DNA of 64,000 nt from an uncultured Pelagibacteraceae bacterium (GTDB lineage Bacteria; Pseudomonadota; Alphaproteobacteria; Pelagibacterales; Pelagibacteraceae): contig CACMAZ010000005.1 of assembly GCA_902611815.1 (NCBI GenBank), forward strand, positions 1 to 64,000, written 5' to 3'. The stretch's first letter is position 1, and each line of letters begins with the position of its first letter. Of the stretch, positions 43,134-54,031 are shown piece by piece. Made by a program: the position numbers and the translations under genes. The notes under the pieces were generated by a model. It was not told the origin of the DNA. It worked only from the letters and a program-made list of their open reading frames with translations, and ran no database searches.

Positions 43134-43574
43134 ATGGCTAAGAAAGAAATTGAAAATAAAAATGATGGCAAAGAACAAAAAATAATAAAGAAAAGTTCTT
43201 ACTCAAAAAAAAAAAAAATTAAGAAAAATATACCTAGTGGAATTGCTTACGTTCAATCTACTTTTAATAATACAATAGTCTCAATTGCAGACACCCAAGG
43301 CAATATCATATCTTGGTCTTCGGCAGGTCAAAAAGGTTTTAAAGGATCAAGAAAATCTACACCATATGCTGCTCAAATTGCTGCTGATACCGCAGCAACT
43401 AAAGCTTTAGAATATGGGATGAAAACTTTGACAGTAGAAATCAAAGGACCTGGTTCTGGGAGGGAGACGGCACTAAGAGCATTACAGGCTAGAGGGTTTA
43501 AAATTTTATCAATCAAAGACACTACACCAATGCCACACAATGGGACAAGACCACCAAAAAAAAGGAGAGTTTAA
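43134..43574 (+). CDS. rpsK: 30S ribosomal protein S11 with Lys-rich N-terminal extension
   Basis: [35 protein letters not shown]; extra N-terminal residues encoded partly by an A14 tract. Confidence 0.98.
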   Translation: MAKKEIENKNDGKEQKIIKKSSYSKKKKIKKNIPSGIAYVQSTFNNTIVSIADTQGNIISWSSAGQKGFKGSRKSTPYAAQIAADTAATKALEYGMKTLTVEIKGPGSGRETALRALQARGFKILSIKDTTPMPHNGTRPPKKRRV

Positions 43575-44602
43575 TGGAAAATACTGAGATAAACGTCAAA
43601 AATTGGAAATCATTAATTAAACCAGGAAAACTAGATGTAAATTTAAGTGAAGACAAATCATATGCAAAGATAGTAGCAGAACCTTTGGAAAAAGGTTACG
43701 GTTTGACTTTAGGAAATTCTTTGAGAAGAATATTGCTCTCATCTATAAGAGGTACTGCTGTAACTGCAATACAGATAGACGGTGTTCTACATGAATTCAC
43801 TTCAATAAAGGGTGTAAGAGAAGATGTTACTGATATAGTTTTGAATGTAAAATCACTTGCTTTAAAAAGTAATTCTGAGGGCTCAAAAAAATTAATTTTA
43901 GATGCTAAAGGACCTGGTATAATAAAAGCTTCAAATATTACACCAGTCAATGAAATCGAAATATTAAATCCTGATTTAGTAATTTGTAACTTGGATGAAA
44001 ATACCACATTTCATATGGAAATGACTGTTGGCAGCGGTAAAGGCTATGTATCAGCAGATTTAAACAAACCAGAGGAACCACCCTTGGGACTTATACCCAT
44101 AGATTCATTATTTAGTCCTGTAAAAAAAGTTTCATACTCAGTAAGCACAGCAAGAGAAGGTAAAGCACTTGACTATGATAAACTTACTATGGAGGTAGAG
44201 ACGAACGGTTCTATATCTGCAGAAGATGCTTTAGCTTATTCAGCAAGAATTTTTCAAGATCAACTTTCAATGTTTGTAAATTTTGATGAACCACAGGAAG
44301 TTGCGATAACAGAGTCACCAAAAGAACCTGAGTTTAATAGAAATCTCTTAAGAAAAGTAGATGAGTTAGAACTTTCTGTAAGATCTATGAATTGTTTAAA
44401 AAATGATAATATTATTTATATTGGTGATTTGGTTCAAAAATCTGAAGGTGAAATGTTAAGAACACCAAATTTTGGAAGGAAATCTCTAAATGAAATCAAA
44501 GAAATCCTAAATGGAATGTCGTTATACTTGGGCATGGAAATACCTAATTGGCCACCTGACAATATAGCTGAATTATCTAAGAAATTAGAGGAAAGCATTT
44601 AA
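43574..44602 (+). CDS. rpoA: DNA-directed RNA polymerase subunit alpha
   Basis: [22 protein letters not shown]-terminal [18 protein letters not shown]. Confidence 0.99.
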   Translation: MENTEINVKNWKSLIKPGKLDVNLSEDKSYAKIVAEPLEKGYGLTLGNSLRRILLSSIRGTAVTAIQIDGVLHEFTSIKGVREDVTDIVLNVKSLALKSNSEGSKKLILDAKGPGIIKASNITPVNEIEILNPDLVICNLDENTTFHMEMTVGSGKGYVSADLNKPEEPPLGLIPIDSLFSPVKKVSYSVSTAREGKALDYDKLTMEVETNGSISAEDALAYSARIFQDQLSMFVNFDEPQEVAITESPKEPEFNRNLLRKVDELELSVRSMNCLKNDNIIYIGDLVQKSEGEMLRTPNFGRKSLNEIKEILNGMSLYLGMEIPNWPPDNIAELSKKLEESI

Positions 44603-45042
44603 TGAGACATAAACTTGGATATAAAAAATTAAATAGAACATCCGAACACAGAAAAGCATTAATTAAAAATATGCTTAATTCTCTAATAAAATACGAGCAA
44701 ATTATAACAACTTTACCAAAGGCCAAGCTTATAAAACCTCAAGCAGAAAAATTAATAACTTTAGGAAAAAAAAAGAATTTAACAAATACCAGAGTTTTAA
44801 TCTCAAAATTGCAAGATAAAACAAATGCTAATAAAATCCTAAACACTTTATCTAAAAGATATCAGAAAAGAGCTGGCGGCTATACAAGAATAGTTAAAGC
44901 CGGATATAGATATGGAGATAATTCACCTATGGCAGTTATTGAATTTGTAGATAGAGATGTTGAGGCAAAAAGAAAATTCAAAAAGAAGAAAAAAGAAGAC
45001 CTCAAAACAGAAGAAAAGAATAAAAAACAAATACCTGCATAA
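44602..45042 (+). CDS. rplQ: 50S ribosomal protein L17
   Basis: [29 protein letters not shown]. Confidence 0.98.
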   Translation: MRHKLGYKKLNRTSEHRKALIKNMLNSLIKYEQIITTLPKAKLIKPQAEKLITLGKKKNLTNTRVLISKLQDKTNANKILNTLSKRYQKRAGGYTRIVKAGYRYGDNSPMAVIEFVDRDVEAKRKFKKKKKEDLKTEEKNKKQIPA

Positions 45043-45056
45043 TTAATTTAAGATAA

Positions 45057-45959
45057 ATGAATAGGTCTTATAAAATAAAACCAATTCATGCCACTATGCG
45101 ATTGGATAGATGGATTAAGAATAATATAGGTAAATATCCCCAATCATTACTAGAAAAATCTATAAGAAAAGGAAAAATTAAGTTGAATAAAAAAAAAACA
45201 AACTCATCATACAAATTAAAAATTGGAGATGAAATAAGTTTTTATAATTTCGATTATGAATTCAATAAAACAAAAACAATCAAGTATACTCCTTCTAAAA
45301 AAAGCTTAAATGAAAATGAGAAATCATTAATTGACGATAATGATGAGTTTATAGTTATAAATAAAAAAGCTGGCATTTCTGTGCAAGGTGGCACTAAATC
45401 CAAAGATAATTTAATAGATATTTTTTCTAACAGTAATTTATTTAAAGATACTAAACCATATTCAGTTCATCGCTTAGATAAGGAAACATCAGGTGTAATG
45501 ATAATAGCCAAAAATTATAATAGCGCTAAATTATTAACGTCATTGTTTAGGTTGAGAAAAGTTCATAAAACATATCTAGCTATTTGTCATGGTATATTTA
45601 AAAACAAAAAAGGTGAAATAAGAGGTAATTTAGTTAAATATGTAAAAGATAAAAAAATTTCAGAACTTGCAATTACTAATTATAATGTTATTAGCTCAAA
45701 TAATTTTTTCAGTTTCCTTGAACTAAAGCCAATTACTGGCAGAAAACATCAATTAAGAAAACAACTTTCGTTTATGGGGTGTCCTATAGTTGGTGATAGC
45801 AAATACAATATTGTTAAATCTAAAAGTAAAGATCAAAAAAAATTAATGCTTCATTCCTACAAGATAAAATTTTTAATAAATAATAAAAAATTTAATTTTA
45901 AAGCTAAACTCCCTGATTATTTTAATAACTATTTAAATAAAAAAAGATTAATAATCTAA
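45057..45959 (+). CDS. RluA-family rRNA pseudouridine synthase (RluC-like, S4 domain)
   Basis: S4-like N-terminus, [16 protein letters not shown] catalytic motif, [23 protein letters not shown]. Confidence 0.92.
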   Translation: MNRSYKIKPIHATMRLDRWIKNNIGKYPQSLLEKSIRKGKIKLNKKKTNSSYKLKIGDEISFYNFDYEFNKTKTIKYTPSKKSLNENEKSLIDDNDEFIVINKKAGISVQGGTKSKDNLIDIFSNSNLFKDTKPYSVHRLDKETSGVMIIAKNYNSAKLLTSLFRLRKVHKTYLAICHGIFKNKKGEIRGNLVKYVKDKKISELAITNYNVISSNNFFSFLELKPITGRKHQLRKQLSFMGCPIVGDSKYNIVKSKSKDQKKLMLHSYKIKFLINNKKFNFKAKLPDYFNNYLNKKRLII

Positions 45960-46568
45960 ATTAATTAATAAATTTTTTTTTAATTTTTTTAAAATTTGTT
46001 CTTTACTTACTTTTTTAATGTTGTTTATGTTTATAATACCTTTATCATTTATTCCACATGGAATAATTTTTTTATATTCTTCCAAACTGTTTGAATAATT
46101 TATAGAAAATCCATGAAATGCAATCCATTTCTTTACTCTAATTCCTATAGCTGCAATTTTTTTTATTTCATTATTATGATTTGTCCATATACCTACATTT
46201 TTTCTATCATTGAAAGATTTAATATCAAATTCATCTAAAGTATTGATAATACTTTCTTCTATTGCCGATATAAATTTCCTAATATCTTTTTTTCTTTTAT
46301 TTAGATTTATTACCATATAACAAATAATCTGTCCTGGTCCATGCCAGGTTATTTTTCCACCTCTGTTTGTTTTTAAAATTTTTATAGATTTTTCAATAAT
46401 CTCATTTTCTTTATAATTTGTTCCTGCTGTAAAAATAGATTTATGTTCTAAAAACCATATGAGCTCTCTTCCATTATTTAGTGCTAAATTATGAACTCTT
46501 TTTTCTAATATATTAATAGCCAATTTATAATTTACTGGTTTTATTGATTTTTTGATCTCTATATCCAT
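45948..46568 (-). CDS. lipB: octanoyltransferase LipB
   Basis: [42 protein letters not shown]. Confidence 0.93.
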   Translation of the reverse strand: MDIEIKKSIKPVNYKLAINILEKRVHNLALNNGRELIWFLEHKSIFTAGTNYKENEIIEKSIKILKTNRGGKITWHGPGQIICYMVINLNKRKKDIRKFISAIEESIINTLDEFDIKSFNDRKNVGIWTNHNNEIKKIAAIGIRVKKWIAFHGFSINYSNSLEEYKKIIPCGINDKGIININNIKKVSKEQILKKLKKNLLINLDY

Positions 46569-46631
46569 TTAAAAATTGTATTATATGTATTTTGCATTAA
46601 TAGTTCTAATAAATTTTTAAATAGTAAAAAA

Positions 46632-48011
46632 ATGTCCACTTTAAAAAAAAACAAAGATAAAAAAGTAAATTTTGAATTTAATAAAGAATATATAAAAGTT
46701 ATCGTAGAAAAAATTCAAAATAATGATGTCGATTTTCTCTCAAATTCATTCAAGGAAATGCATCCTGCTGATGCTGCTGATATAATTGAACATTTAAACC
46801 AAAATGATCGTGAAAATTTAATTAAGTTAAATAATTTTAACATTAACCCAGAAATATTTGTTGAATTAAACGAAAATATTCAATCCGAAATAGTAAAAAT
46901 GTTGTCCTCTGAATCGGTTGTTTTTATATTAAAAAATTTAGAATCAGATGATGCTATTAAAATACTAGAAAATATTGAAGAAGAAAATAAAAATCAAATT
47001 TTGTCTTCTCTCCCGCCTAAAGATAGGTTTGTACTATTAGAAAGTTTAAGTTATCCCGAAGATACTGCTGCTAGGATTATGCAAAGAGAATTCACAGCTA
47101 TTCCTAGTAATTGGTCTGTAGGTCAAACAATTGATTATCTTAGAGAGAACAAAGATTTACCAGATCAATTTTTAGAAATCTATATAATAGACAGTGAATT
47201 TAAACCACTCGGAACTGTTCCTTCATCTAAAGTTTTAAGAACTTCAAGAGAAACAAAAATGATTAACATAATGCTTAAGTCTCAAGTTACAATACCAGTA
47301 GAAATGGACAAAGAAGAAGTTGGAAGGTTATTTGAAAACTATAACTTAAATTCTGCTGCTGTTATAGATAAAAACGGCAAATTAGTAGGCATGATTACAA
47401 GTGATGATATATTAACTGTTTTAAAAGAGGAAGCAGAAGAAGATACTTTAAGATTAGCAGGGGTAGGCGATGAAGAGATTACGGATGGAGTAATTAAAAA
47501 AACACAAAGACGTTTTAATTGGCTATTACTAAATTTATTTACTGCTTTTCTCGCAACATGGGTAATTAGTAAATTTGGTGCAACTATTGAACAAATGGTT
47601 GCATTAGCATTTTTGATGCCAATAGTTGCCTCAATGGGTGGTAATGCAGGTATGCAAACTTTAGCTGTAACAATAAGAGGTATTGCTACGAACGACTTAA
47701 CAGATAGTAATTTTTTAAAGATTGTTTTAAAAGAATTTAATATTGGAGTTCTTAATGGAATAATTTTCGCAATTATCAGTGCGTTAATTGTACAGTTATG
47801 GTTTAAAGATTATGTATTATCTATAATTATTTCTGTATCTATGATCTTAAATATGATTGTTGCTGGTTTATTTGGAATTTTAATACCAGTTACACTTAAA
47901 AAATTTAATATAGACCCTGCAATAGCATCAAGTGTTTTTGTAACAACAATTACAGATGTTATTGGTTTTCTTTCTTTTTTAGGAATAGGTGCTTATTTTT
48001 TTTATAGTTAA
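46632..48011 (+). CDS. mgtE: MgtE family magnesium transporter
   Basis: MHPADAADIIEHL, CBS-like domain, PIVASMGGNAGMQTLAVTIRGI. Confidence 0.95.
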   Translation: MSTLKKNKDKKVNFEFNKEYIKVIVEKIQNNDVDFLSNSFKEMHPADAADIIEHLNQNDRENLIKLNNFNINPEIFVELNENIQSEIVKMLSSESVVFILKNLESDDAIKILENIEEENKNQILSSLPPKDRFVLLESLSYPEDTAARIMQREFTAIPSNWSVGQTIDYLRENKDLPDQFLEIYIIDSEFKPLGTVPSSKVLRTSRETKMINIMLKSQVTIPVEMDKEEVGRLFENYNLNSAAVIDKNGKLVGMITSDDILTVLKEEAEEDTLRLAGVGDEEITDGVIKKTQRRFNWLLLNLFTAFLATWVISKFGATIEQMVALAFLMPIVASMGGNAGMQTLAVTIRGIATNDLTDSNFLKIVLKEFNIGVLNGIIFAIISALIVQLWFKDYVLSIIISVSMILNMIVAGLFGILIPVTLKKFNIDPAIASSVFVTTITDVIGFLSFLGIGAYFFYS

Positions 48012-48811
48012 AAGTTATCTATTAACCTTATTCCTTGAATATAGAAAGCAATAAAAATTTTTACATTTTTTTTACTTATTTTTTTACTTAAGTTTTTTTT
48101 ATTTCTTAATTCTAAATATTCAATATTAAATTCTTTATTTTTATTTATGAAATCATTTATTATAAATTTATTATTTAAATCTTTTTTTAACCAAATAAAT
48201 AATTTTTTTAATTTTGAAATAAGCAAAGCAGATCCTTTTATAGATTTTTGATTTAATAATCTATTTCTTGATGAATAAGCAAGTCCATTCTTCATTCTAA
48301 TTGTTTTGCACAATATGGTTTTTACATTTGATTTTTTTTTTAAAAAATCTCTAATAAGTATGTATTGTTGATAGTCTTTTTCACCTAAAAATATTTTATT
48401 TATTTCTAATTTTTTGATAAATTGATCTATTACTCCTAAAACTCCTTCAAAATGACCAGGTCTATATTTGGCACATAATATTTTATTTGATTTGCTAATT
48501 TTAAATTTTTTTTTACTCTTATATCCATATACATCTTTAACAGCAGGCACTAAAACATAGTCTACTTTAAGATTTTTTAACAATTTAAGATCTTTTTTAA
48601 TATTTTTTGGGTATTTTTTATAATCTTCTTTATTATTAAATTGTGAAGGGTTGACAAATATACTAACTAATGTTTTTTTGCATTTTTTTTGTGATTTCTT
48701 TATCAAACTCACGTGTCCTTGGTGCAATGCCCCCATGGTTGGGACAAAACCAATATCTGCCTTAAAATTAACTTCTTTGTTAAGTTTATTAATGCTTTTA
48801 AAAATAATCAT
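48008..48811 (-). CDS. panC: pantoate-beta-alanine ligase
   Basis: GFVPTMGALHQGHVSLI, SIFVNPSQFN, FLGEKDYQQ, GLAYSSRNRLL. Confidence 0.94.
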   Translation of the reverse strand: MIIFKSINKLNKEVNFKADIGFVPTMGALHQGHVSLIKKSQKKCKKTLVSIFVNPSQFNNKEDYKKYPKNIKKDLKLLKNLKVDYVLVPAVKDVYGYKSKKKFKISKSNKILCAKYRPGHFEGVLGVIDQFIKKLEINKIFLGEKDYQQYILIRDFLKKKSNVKTILCKTIRMKNGLAYSSRNRLLNQKSIKGSALLISKLKKLFIWLKKDLNNKFIINDFINKNKEFNIEYLELRNKKNLSKKISKKNVKIFIAFYIQGIRLIDNF

Positions 48812-48840
48812 TTATGGTACTTCACTAATAATAGTTATTT

Positions 48841-49656
48841 ATGATTAGACAAGCAATAATACCTTTGGCAGGCCTTGGCACAAGACTACTGCCATTAACT
48901 AGCGTTTTTGCAAAAGAATTGTTACCAATGAACGGTAAAGCTGGCATTGAATATATACTAGATGAATGCATTGATGCTGGAATTAAAGAAGTAGTATTTA
49001 TAATCTCCAAAAAAAAAATGATGATAAAAGATTATTTTTATAAGGATAGTTTTTATAAAAAGATTATAAAAAAAAAGAGAGATAAAAGAATAATTAACGA
49101 GTATAGAAAAATCCTAAAATATAAAAAGATGATAAAATTTGTATATCAAAATAAACCTTTGGGTACTGGGGATGCTGTACTTAAAACAAAAAAATTTATA
49201 AAAGATAAATATTTTTTAATGTTGTTACCAGATGATTTAATCGTAAAAAATAATTGTTCAAAAGATATGATTAACATAAGTATAAAAAATAAATGTTCTG
49301 TGATGGCAAGTATGAAAGTTAAAAAAAATAATGTAAGTAGATGGGGCATATATTCATTATCTAAAAAACTTAATAAGAATAATTTTTTTATTAAGGATGT
49401 TATTGAAAAACCAACTATCAAAAATGCACCTTCAACAAATGCTGTAATAGGTAGATATATCCTCCCAAAAAAAATATTTTCTAAACTAAAAAATCTTAAA
49501 CCAGGTAAAGGCGGTGAAATTCATATTACCGATGCAATCAAAAAATTGATAAACGAAGGTGATAAATTCATTGGACATAAATTTCGTGGAAAATATTTAG
49601 ATTGCGGGAGTATGTCCGGTTATATTAAATCAGGAATAGAAATATCAAAGTTATGA
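48841..49656 (+). CDS. galU: UTP-glucose-1-phosphate uridylyltransferase
   Basis: AIIPLAGLGTRLLPLTSVFAKELLPM, GTGDAVL, LLPDDLI. Confidence 0.92.
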   Translation: MIRQAIIPLAGLGTRLLPLTSVFAKELLPMNGKAGIEYILDECIDAGIKEVVFIISKKKMMIKDYFYKDSFYKKIIKKKRDKRIINEYRKILKYKKMIKFVYQNKPLGTGDAVLKTKKFIKDKYFLMLLPDDLIVKNNCSKDMINISIKNKCSVMASMKVKKNNVSRWGIYSLSKKLNKNNFFIKDVIEKPTIKNAPSTNAVIGRYILPKKIFSKLKNLKPGKGGEIHITDAIKKLINEGDKFIGHKFRGKYLDCGSMSGYIKSGIEISKL

Positions 49657-50951
49657 AATTATGCATGATAGGAACAGGCTATGTTGGCTTGGTTAGTGGA
49701 GTTTGTTTTTCAGATCTAGGAAATACTGTTTATTGTGTAGATAATGATATTGAAAAAATTAATGCACTTAATAAAGGAATACTCCCAATATATGAACCAG
49801 GTCTGGAGGAAATTTTAAAACGTAATTATAAACAAAAAAGATTAATTTTTACAAATAATTTAAAAGAGGCAGTAGAAAACTCTGATGTTATATTTATTTG
49901 TGTTGGTACTCCTACTAAAAAAAATAGTAACTCAGCTGATTTGAAATATGTTTTTAATGTTACCAATAATTTAAAAAAATTCATAAAAAAATACAAAGTT
50001 GTTGTCACAAAGTCTACAGTACCTGTCACTACTGGTGATAAAATTGAAAAAATTTTGATAAAACAAAAAAGAAAAAAATTGGTAGATGTTGTTTCTAATC
50101 CTGAATTTTTAAGAGAGGGTGAAGCAATAAGAGATTTTTTGAGCCCTGATAGAGTTGTAGTCGGAACTGATAGTAATAAGGCAAATAAATATCTTAAAAA
50201 CCTTTATTTACCCATAGTTAAAAAGACAAGCAGATATTTTAGAACTTCAAGGCGTGGAGCTGAACTAGTTAAATATGCATCAAATGCTTTTCTAGCTACA
50301 AAGATATCCTATATCAATGAATTAGCAAATCTTTGTGAAAAAACAAATGTTGATATTAAAGAAATTTCTCAAGGTATGGGCTCAGATCAACGAATAGGGG
50401 GCAGATTTTTAAGAGCAGGCCCAGCATATGGCGGTTCTTGTTTTCCTAAAGATACTAGAGCAATAATAGATACCTCAAATAAGTTTAAATCAAATTTATC
50501 AATTATAAAAGCTGTAATTAAATCAAATGAAGATAGAAAAAAATTATTAACAGAAAAAGTATACAAAATTTTAAATAATAGTCTAAAAAATAAATTAATA
50601 ACTTTTTTAGGAGTTACCTTTAAACCTAACACTGACGATATGAGAGAAGCATCAAGTTTATATATGATACCAAAATTATTAAAAAAAGGAGCTATTATCA
50701 ATTATTTTGATCCGTCAGGTAAAAAAAATGAATTTAAGAAATTTAAAAAAGTTAAATATTGTAAAAATGTATCTCATGCATGCTTTAGATCGGATTTAAT
50801 AATACTTCACACTGAATGGAATGAATTTAAAACTTTAAATTTCAAAAAATTAATTAAAAAGAACAATTTTAAGGTATTTGATATGCGTAATCTATATTCT
50901 CCGAAATCAATGAAAAAAAAAGGTATTAACTATTTTGGTATAGGAAGATAG
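49653..50951 (+). CDS. ugd: UDP-glucose 6-dehydrogenase
   Basis: MIGTGYVGLVSGVCFSDLG, PGYGGSCFPKDT-like (GPAYGGSCFPKDT), KPNTDDMREA. Confidence 0.94.
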   Translation: MKLCMIGTGYVGLVSGVCFSDLGNTVYCVDNDIEKINALNKGILPIYEPGLEEILKRNYKQKRLIFTNNLKEAVENSDVIFICVGTPTKKNSNSADLKYVFNVTNNLKKFIKKYKVVVTKSTVPVTTGDKIEKILIKQKRKKLVDVVSNPEFLREGEAIRDFLSPDRVVVGTDSNKANKYLKNLYLPIVKKTSRYFRTSRRGAELVKYASNAFLATKISYINELANLCEKTNVDIKEISQGMGSDQRIGGRFLRAGPAYGGSCFPKDTRAIIDTSNKFKSNLSIIKAVIKSNEDRKKLLTEKVYKILNNSLKNKLITFLGVTFKPNTDDMREASSLYMIPKLLKKGAIINYFDPSGKKNEFKKFKKVKYCKNVSHACFRSDLIILHTEWNEFKTLNFKKLIKKNNFKVFDMRNLYSPKSMKKKGINYFGIGR

Positions 50952-51413
50952 TTATTTTATCTCAAAAATTGCATCAATCTCGACTGCAACACCTAACGGT
51001 AAGCTATTAACACTAACTGCCGCTCTAGTATGCATACCTTTATCTTCAAGAATCTTCACCAACATATCAGACGCGCCATTAATTACTTTTGGTTGTTCTA
51101 TAAAATCATTTGTTGAATTAACAAAACCAACTATTTTTACACAAGATTTTATTTTATCTAGATCTCCAGATAATATTTTCTTTGCTTGAGCTAAAATACT
51201 TAGGGCACATCTTTCTGCTGCTTTATATCCCTCTTCTGTATTTAAATCTTTACCTAACTTACCTTTTATTAACTCACCTTTTGAGTTCATAGAAATTTGT
51301 CCTGAAATATATAATAATTTTCCAACAATTTTACTTGCTAGGTATGATCCTACTGGCGCTGGTGCTTCAGGTAAAACAATGTTATTTTCTTTTAATCTTT
51401 TATCAGCACTCAT
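50952..51413 (-). CDS. RidA family protein (YjgF-like)
   Basis: PVGSYLASKIVGKLLYISGQI, RAAVSVNSLPLGVAVEIDAI. Confidence 0.88.
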   Translation of the reverse strand: MSADKRLKENNIVLPEAPAPVGSYLASKIVGKLLYISGQISMNSKGELIKGKLGKDLNTEEGYKAAERCALSILAQAKKILSGDLDKIKSCVKIVGFVNSTNDFIEQPKVINGASDMLVKILEDKGMHTRAAVSVNSLPLGVAVEIDAIFEIK

Positions 51414-53995
51414 TTATTTTTTTTCTTTTTACTTCTATCGTATTCTTTTCTTTTCTCAATCAAAATCAATGCCTCTTCCATTGTAAGTTCAGCCGGATCT
51501 TTCTCTTCAGGAATTGTAGCATTTAATGATTTGTATTTAATGTAAGGACCGTACTGACCTTTCATAATTCTAACTGGTTTTTTGTCTTCTGGATGCTCAC
51601 CTAAATCTTTTATTATTGAGGATGAAATTCTTCCTGGTTTAGCTTCTGATATTAAAGTTATCGCTCTATTTAATCCTATGTTAAATAATTCATCGATACT
51701 TTCTAATCTTGCAGATTTATTATCACATTTTAAATATGGACCAAATCGTCCGACATTAATTGTAATGTCTTTATCTAAATCTGGATGTTTACCTATTATT
51801 TTAGGAAGTGAACATAAATATTTTGCTTTTTCTAAATCAACATTTTCTATATCTAAACCTTTTGGAATAGAAACATTTTTAAAGTTACTTTCTTCTTTCT
51901 TTTTCTTTTTTGTTTTAGTTTTCGGTTTATTAATATTTTCTAATTCTTCATTGCTTAGTTCGTATTGTAAATAAGGTCCAAATCTTCCATTTTTTAAATA
52001 AATATCCTTACCGACATCATTTTTTCCTATTAATTTAGGTTCCGACAGATTTGCTTGAGCAGCAGCTTTTGCTTTTGATAATGGTCTTGTATATTTACAG
52101 TCTGGGTAATTAGAACAACCAATAAATGCGCCGCCTCTAAAGCTATTTTTTAAGCTTAATGTTCCTTCAACTGAAAACTTACAATCTTTATTATATAATT
52201 TACAGCTTCTATCCACCTTACCATTACTATTTTTGTCAAAAATTAAACTTCCTAAACTATCATTAAGTAAATCTAAAACTTCTCTAGTCCTTTTCTCTTT
52301 AACATTAGAGACATTTTCGTTAAAATCTTTCCAAAATTGATCTAAAACTTTTATCCAGTTTTCTTTCCCTGATGTAATATCGTCTAATTGATCTTCAAGT
52401 TTTGCAGTAAAATCATAGTCAACATATCTGGAAAAAAGTTTCTCCAAGAAGGCAGATAGTAATTTTCCTCTATCAGTTGGAAAAAATCTCTTATTTACTA
52501 TATCAGCATATCCTCTATTAGATATAACAGAGATTATACTTGCATATGTTGAGGGACGACCAATTCCTAATTCTTCTAATTTTTTAACTAAACTTGCTTC
52601 TGAAAAACGTGGGGGTGGTTGTGTAAAATGTTGCTCATCATTAAATTCTTTTATTTCGATTGGTCCTTTAGATACTTCAGGTAATATTTTTTCATCATCA
52701 TTTTCATCAATTTTTTGAAGTTTTAAAAACCCATCAAATTTTATAGTTGAACCACTAGATTTTAATATGTTCTTTCCATCTTCTGAGGTAATTAATATAG
52801 TTTTTCTATCAAATTTAGCTGGTTGCATTTGAGATGATAGAGCTCTCGACCAAATAAGATCATATAATTTATACTGATCTGTACTTAAATATTTTTTTAT
52901 ACCTTCAGGTGAATTTTTTATTTCCGTTGGTCTGATTGCTTCATGCGCTTCTTGTGCATTTTTTGCTTTTTTACCAGAATAATTATTAGCTTGTTCAGGA
53001 AGATAATCGTTACCATAATTTTTCTCTATATATTTTCTAAATAATGGAATAGCTTCTTTAGATATATTGGTACCATCGGTCCTCATATAAGTTATTAAAC
53101 CTTTGGTATCCCCATCTATCTCAATACCTTGATAGAGTCTTTGTGCAATTTGCATTGTTCTTGAAGCACCAAAACCTAATTTACTTGAAGCAGATTGCTG
53201 GAGAGTTGAAGTTGTGAAAGGACCTGACGGGTTCCTTGTATATATTTTTGAAGTTATATCTTTAATTAAATATTTTTTTTCTTTAATTTTTGATATAGCA
53301 TTATTTATATCTTCTTTATTTCTAAAACTAAATTTTTCAATTTTTTCTCCGTTTAATTCAGATATTGACGAAGTTAAAATATTTTTTGAAGAAGTAATAA
53401 AATTTACATTTATTGTCCAAAATTCTTCTGGATTAAATACTTCTATTTCATGCTCTCTTTCAGTTAACAATCTTAAGGCTACTGATTGAACTCTACCAGC
53501 AGATTTAGAGCCTGGTAATTTAGTCCATAATATTGGTGAAATGTTAAAACCTACTAAATAATCTAAAGCTCTTCTTGCCATGTATGCGTCAACAAGTTGA
53601 CCTTCAAGCGATCTAGGATTTTCTATACCATTTATAACTGCTTTTTTTGTGATTTCGTTAAATACTACTCTTTCAATTTTTTTATCTTTAAGTATTTTTT
53701 TTTCATCTAAAAATTCTTTAACATGCCACGCTATTGCTTCTCCTTCACGATCAGGGTCGGTAGCTAAAATAATTTTATCAGAATCTTTTGCAACATCTGT
53801 AATTTCTTTTAAATATTTTTTCGAAAAACTATCTACTTCCCATATCATTTTAAATTTATTTTCTGGATCTACAGATCCATTTTTAGATGGCAAATCTCTT
53901 ATATGACCGTAACTAGCAAGAACTGTGTAATCTTTTCCTAAATACTTATTTATTGTTTTTGCTTTAGCTGGACTTTCAACAATGACTAAATTCAT
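51410..53995 (-). CDS. topA: DNA topoisomerase I
   Basis: LVIVESPAKAKTINKYLG, LATDPDREGEAIAWH, TYMRTDGTNIS, GRPSTYASII; C-terminal GRFGPYL repeats. Confidence 0.98.
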   Translation of the reverse strand: MNLVIVESPAKAKTINKYLGKDYTVLASYGHIRDLPSKNGSVDPENKFKMIWEVDSFSKKYLKEITDVAKDSDKIILATDPDREGEAIAWHVKEFLDEKKILKDKKIERVVFNEITKKAVINGIENPRSLEGQLVDAYMARRALDYLVGFNISPILWTKLPGSKSAGRVQSVALRLLTEREHEIEVFNPEEFWTINVNFITSSKNILTSSISELNGEKIEKFSFRNKEDINNAISKIKEKKYLIKDITSKIYTRNPSGPFTTSTLQQSASSKLGFGASRTMQIAQRLYQGIEIDGDTKGLITYMRTDGTNISKEAIPLFRKYIEKNYGNDYLPEQANNYSGKKAKNAQEAHEAIRPTEIKNSPEGIKKYLSTDQYKLYDLIWSRALSSQMQPAKFDRKTILITSEDGKNILKSSGSTIKFDGFLKLQKIDENDDEKILPEVSKGPIEIKEFNDEQHFTQPPPRFSEASLVKKLEELGIGRPSTYASIISVISNRGYADIVNKRFFPTDRGKLLSAFLEKLFSRYVDYDFTAKLEDQLDDITSGKENWIKVLDQFWKDFNENVSNVKEKRTREVLDLLNDSLGSLIFDKNSNGKVDRSCKLYNKDCKFSVEGTLSLKNSFRGGAFIGCSNYPDCKYTRPLSKAKAAAQANLSEPKLIGKNDVGKDIYLKNGRFGPYLQYELSNEELENINKPKTKTKKKKKEESNFKNVSIPKGLDIENVDLEKAKYLCSLPKIIGKHPDLDKDITINVGRFGPYLKCDNKSARLESIDELFNIGLNRAITLISEAKPGRISSSIIKDLGEHPEDKKPVRIMKGQYGPYIKYKSLNATIPEEKDPAELTMEEALILIEKRKEYDRSKKKKNK

Positions 53996-54031
53996 TATAA
54001 CAAAAGTACATTAAAGACCTAGATAGTCAAA

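Noticed and set aside
51582-51974. Plus-strand 130-aa ORF antisense to topA
   Set aside because: Overlaps the conserved TopA C-terminal repeats; no recognisable motif.
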